A stretch of 10,701 nucleotides of DNA from Gammaproteobacteria bacterium RBG_16_57_12 (lineage in GTDB: Bacteria > Pseudomonadota > Gammaproteobacteria > RBG-16-57-12). Of the stretch, positions 8,312 to 10,701 are shown piece after piece; positions within the stretch are counted from its first letter, which is position 1, and each line of letters opens with the position of its first letter. A model generated the notes under the pieces. It was not told the DNA's origin. It saw only the letters and a program-made list of their open reading frames with translations, and did no database searches. Both the position numbers and the translations under genes were made by a program. The stretch covers positions 1-10,701 of the forward strand of contig MGXL01000055.1 in assembly GCA_001801365.1 (NCBI GenBank), read 5' to 3'.

Positions 8312-9568
8312 TCACATCTGTTTGATGATTGCATCACCGAAGCCCGAGCAGCTCAGCAGGGTGGCTCCGTCCATGATGCGCTCCAGGTCATAGGTTACGG
8401 TCTTGGCCTTGATGGTCCGTGCAATCCCCCTGACGATCAGATCGGCCGCCTCGGTCCAGCCCATGTGACGCAACATCATTTCGCCGGATAGTATGATCGA
8501 GCCGGGATTGACCCTGTCCTGGCCGGCATATTTGGGCGCGGTGCCATGGGTGGCCTCGAACATGGCCACCGAGTCGGACAGATTGGCGCCGGGAGCAATC
8601 CCTATGCCGCCCACCTGAGCCGCCAGGGCATCGGAAATATAATCGCCGTTGAGGTTGAGCGTGGCGATCACATCATATTCTTCGGGGCGCAGCAGGATCT
8701 GCTGCAAAAAGGCATCGGCGATCACATCCTTGACGATGATCTCGCGGCCACTCGTAGGATTACGAAAGCTGCACCAGGGACCACCGTTGATCTCCTGGGC
8801 GCCGAATTCCTCCCTGGCCAGCTCATAACCCCAGGTCTTGAAGGCCCCCTCGGTGAATTTCATGATGTTACCCTTGTGCACCAGGGTCACGGAGGCGCGA
8901 TCGTTGTCGACGGCATATTGCAGCGCCTTGCGCACCAGGCGTTTGGTGCCTTCGCTGGACACCGGCTTGATGCCGATGCCCGAGGTGGCCGGAAAGCGGA
9001 TTTTTTTCACGCCCATCTGGTTCTGCAGAAAATCGATGAGCTTTTTCGCCTCCGCCGATCCGGCCGGCCACTCGATACCCGCGTAGATATCTTCCGAATT
9101 CTCGCGAAAGATCACCATATCGGTCTTTTCCGGCGTCTTCAGCGGACTGGGCGTGCCATCGTAATAGCGCACCGGCCGCTGACATACGTACAGATCCAGT
9201 TCCTGGCGCAGGGCCACGTTCAGAGAGCGGATCCCGCCCCCCACCGGCGTGGTCAGCGGACCTTTAATGGATACCACAAAGTCGCGCACCGCCTGCAGGG
9301 TTTCATTCGGCAGCCAGGTATTTCCTCCGTAGAGTTTATTGGCCTTTTCGCCGGCATAGACCTCCATCCAGGCAATGGCGCGCGCGCCGCCATAGGCCTT
9401 TTGTACTGCCGCATCGATCACCTTGCGCATCACCGGCGTGATGTCGACGCCGATGCCATCCCCTTCGATGAACGGTATGACGGGGTTGGCGGGAACTTGC
9501 AGCGACCCATCGGCCTTGACCGTGATTTTCGCGCCCTTGACCGGCACCTTGATCTTTTCGTAGCTCAT
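8312..9568 (-). CDS. icd: NADP-dependent isocitrate dehydrogenase
   Basis: Icd oxidises and decarboxylates isocitrate to 2-oxoglutarate in the TCA cycle. The 418-residue product aligns along its length with the dimeric E. coli enzyme. Visible landmarks are IEGDGIGVD (34-42), the substrate loop [13 protein letters not shown] with Ser115, which corresponds to the E. coli Ser113 phosphorylated by Ace[15 protein letters not shown], the metal-site stretch NGDYISD, and [13 protein letters not shown] followed by VTYDLER. The KY, V, Y and R of the last two stretches are the residues that select NADP over NAD in E. coli. ATG at 9568 is chosen over an in-frame GTG at 9574 because AGGTG lies 9 bases before the ATG but only 3 before the GTG. 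It is convergent with cspD and divergent from ubiU. aceK is not in the window, so phosphorylation control is possible but unproven. Confidence 0.97.
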   Translation of the reverse strand: MSYEKIKVPVKGAKITVKADGSLQVPANPVIPFIEGDGIGVDITPVMRKVIDAAVQKAYGGARAIAWMEVYAGEKANKLYGGNTWLPNETLQAVRDFVVSIKGPLTTPVGGGIRSLNVALRQELDLYVCQRPVRYYDGTPSPLKTPEKTDMVIFRENSEDIYAGIEWPAGSAEAKKLIDFLQNQMGVKKIRFPATSGIGIKPVSSEGTKRLVRKALQYAVDNDRASVTLVHKGNIMKFTEGAFKTWGYELAREEFGAQEINGGPWCSFRNPTSGREIIVKDVIADAFLQQILLRPEEYDVIATLNLNGDYISDALAAQVGGIGIAPGANLSDSVAMFEATHGTAPKYAGQDRVNPGSIILSGEMMLRHMGWTEAADLIVRGIARTIKAKTVTYDLERIMDGATLLSCSGFGDAIIKQM

Positions 9569-9654
9569 TGACACTCACACCTATACGTTCCGATAATGCC
9601 GGTCATCGCTCCCGCCATCCCTGGCTCCCGCGAACTGCGTATGTCCTGCACGCC

Positions 9655-9663
9655 ATTCTAGCA
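9655..9663 (-). promoter_or_regulatory. Candidate extended -10 promoter of icd
   Basis: Read on the minus strand the bases are TGC-TAGAAT, an extended -10 with 5 of 6 matches to TATAAT. No recognisable -35 lies 16-18 bases upstream, which extended -10 promoters can do without. The start would be near 9648, giving a leader of about 80 bases before the icd ATG. Confidence 0.35.
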
Positions 9664-9717
9664 TCTTTGCATTCCGGACATGTAGCCGGCGCCATGACTC
9701 GTGAAAAACGCTTCTTT

Positions 9718-9731
9718 TTGATGTCAATCAA
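9718..9731. promoter_or_regulatory. FNR-type binding site upstream of ubiU
   Basis: TTGAT-GTCA-ATCAA matches the FNR consensus TTGAT-N4-ATCAA at all ten defined positions. It lies in the icd-ubiU divergent region, 107 bases ahead of the ubiU start. Its centre (9724.5) is exactly 41.5 bases upstream of the transcription start predicted from the extended -10 at 9751-9759. That is the position of class II FNR-activated promoters. FNR senses loss of oxygen through a [4Fe-4S] cluster. Relatives such as Anr or Dnr read the same or a very similar sequence, so the exact regulator is not fixed by the site. Confidence 0.85.
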
Positions 9732-9750
9732 TTTTTCATCATGGCAATGC

Positions 9751-9759
9751 TGCTATTTT
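9751..9759 (+). promoter_or_regulatory. Extended -10 of the ubiU promoter
   Basis: TGC-TATTTT is an extended -10 with 4 of 6 hexamer matches plus the TGn element. The start falls near 9766 and the leader is about 72 bases. No -35 hexamer is apparent, as expected where FNR occupies that position (9718-9731). Confidence 0.6.
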
Positions 9760-9797
9760 TACGGCGCTGAAAATATTGCATTCATCCTGGCCGGGCG

Positions 9798-9825
9798 TTA
9801 CCCTGCGGTAAAATTTCTTTCTTTT
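9798..9825 (+). other. Small hairpin with pyrimidine-rich tail in the ubiU leader
   Basis: TTACC (9798-9802) and GGTAA (9807-9811) form a 5-base stem around CTGC, followed by AATTTCTTTCTTTT. It resembles a weak terminator or attenuator. The same T-rich tract could also help ribosome loading, since ubiU has no clear ribosome binding site. The stem is short and the role is open. Confidence 0.3.
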
Positions 9826-9837
9826 GGTTGATCTCCT

Positions 9838-10701
9838 GTGGAATTAATCTGCCCCGCCGGCAACTTGCCGTCACTCAAGGCCGCCGTTGATAACGGGGCG
9901 GACGCCGTCTATACGGGATTCAAGGATGACACCAACGCGCGCCATTTTGCCGGCCTGAATTTCGATGCCACGACGATCGCCAAAGGCATCGAATATGCGC
10001 ACCAGCGCCGGGTGAAGGTGTTTCTGGCCATCAATACCTATCCGCAACCCAATGGCTGGCATCGCTGGCAGTCGGCCGTGGATCAGGCCGCCGATCTGGG
10101 CGTGGACACCTTGATTCTGGCAGATATCGGGGTGCTGGACTATGCCGCCAGACGCTGGCCCAACCTGCCTCTGCACCTGTCCGTCCAGGCATCGGCGACC
10201 AGTTATGAGGCCATCCGCTTCTACCATGAATGTTTTGGCGTGCGCCGCGTGGTATTGCCGCGGGTATTGTCGCTGACGCAGGTCCGTCATGTGGTGGAAC
10301 ACAGCCCGGTCGAAATCGAAGTTTTCGGATTCGGCAGCTTATGCGTGATGGTGGAAGGCCGCTGCGCCCTGTCTTCCTTCGCCACCGGCGAGTCCCCCAA
10401 CAATTGTGGCGCCTGCTCCCCGGCCAAGGCCGTCCAGTGGCAGGAAACCCCCCAGGGCATGGAAACCCGCTTGGGCGGGCTGCTGGTCGACCGTTTCGCC
10501 AGGGATGCCCGAGCCGGGGATCCGACCATCTGCAAGGGCCGCTACAATGCCCATGGCAAAACCTATTACGCCATCGAGGAGCCCACCAGCCTCAACACCC
10601 TGGCGATCTTGCCGGATCTGCAGGCGATGGGCGTTGCCGCCATCAAGATCGAAGGCCGTCAGCGTAGCCCGGCTTATGTCAAGCAGGTGACGCGGGTATG
10701 G
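9838..10701 (+). CDS. ubiU: Oxygen-independent ubiquinone hydroxylation protein UbiU (partial, 3' end beyond window)
   Basis: UbiU, a U32 'peptidase'-family protein, works with UbiV in the hydroxylation steps of ubiquinone synthesis that do not need oxygen. The first 288 residues are present and aligned with E. coli UbiU (331 residues) without apparent gaps. They start with ELICPAGNLPSLKAAVDNGADAVY and contain DDTNARHFAGLNF (30-42), LILADIGVLDYAA (92-104), LSVQASAT (114-121) and KIEGRQRSPAYV near the edge. The four [4Fe-4S] ligands of E. coli UbiU, Cys169, Cys176, Cys193 and Cys232, are all present at the same numbers. An extra cysteine, Cys190, lies three residues before Cys193. The start is GTG at 9838: the family N-terminus begins there and an in-frame TGA (9829-9831) excludes anything further upstream. 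No convincing ribosome binding site is seen. ubiV would be expected just beyond the window. Confidence 0.96.
   Translation, partial: MELICPAGNLPSLKAAVDNGADAVYTGFKDDTNARHFAGLNFDATTIAKGIEYAHQRRVKVFLAINTYPQPNGWHRWQSAVDQAADLGVDTLILADIGVLDYAARRWPNLPLHLSVQASATSYEAIRFYHECFGVRRVVLPRVLSLTQVRHVVEHSPVEIEVFGFGSLCVMVEGRCALSSFATGESPNNCGACSPAKAVQWQETPQGMETRLGGLLVDRFARDARAGDPTICKGRYNAHGKTYYAIEEPTSLNTLAILPDLQAMGVAAIKIEGRQRSPAYVKQVTRVW

Noticed and set aside
8546..9571. Plus-strand open frame of 341 codons opposite icd
   Set aside because: It is the complement of a secure icd gene, with low-complexity His/Gly/Arg-rich sequence and no recognisable domain.
9801..9837. Similarity of the ubiU leader to the 3' end of 16S rRNA (CCTGCGGT, then GGTTGATCTCCT)
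   Set aside because: The matches are short, are separated differently from the rRNA end, and no rRNA sequence surrounds them. Coincidence is the simplest reading.

Overview
The window looks like core chromosome of a gammaproteobacterium that can live with little or no oxygen. The order ftsK - trxB - aat - infA - clpA - clpS - cspD - icd follows the arrangement known from Pseudomonas and, with changes, from E. coli. Most proteins match their E. coli or pseudomonad counterparts closely. A bpt gene (absent from E. coli), an alanine dehydrogenase gene and an FNR-type promoter in front of ubiU set it apart from enterics. The genus cannot be named from this window. Base composition looks uniformly GC-rich, and I saw no insertion sequence, prophage, CRISPR array, rRNA or tRNA.

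Layout from left to right. On the minus strand lie the start of ftsK (cut by the window edge) and, 40 bases upstream of it, an alanine dehydrogenase gene (ald). Divergent from these is a plus-strand run: trxB, aat, bpt (overlapping aat by 4 bases), a 78-residue protein I do not recognise, and infA. The gap between ald and trxB holds a strong 21-base dyad. Convergent with infA is the clpS-clpA operon on the minus strand. cspD points away from clpS on the plus strand and ends in a clear terminator shared as spacer with the convergent icd gene. The last gene, ubiU, is plus strand, divergent from icd and cut by the right edge.

How the genes work together. Aat and Bpt attach Leu/Phe or Leu to protein N-termini. 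ClpS recognises those N-terminal residues and ClpA unfolds the protein for ClpP. So writer, reader and unfoldase of the bacterial N-degron pathway sit within 5 kb, missing only ClpP. UbiU belongs to the oxygen-independent ubiquinone pathway. Its promoter region carries a perfect FNR box centred exactly 41.5 bases upstream of the start predicted from an extended -10, the geometry of a class II FNR-activated promoter. This is the best regulatory signal in the window.

I see no undescribed multi-gene system. The items most worth a second look are the FNR promoter of ubiU, the ald/trxB dyad with ald in the place where enterics carry lrp, and the unnamed 78-residue protein.
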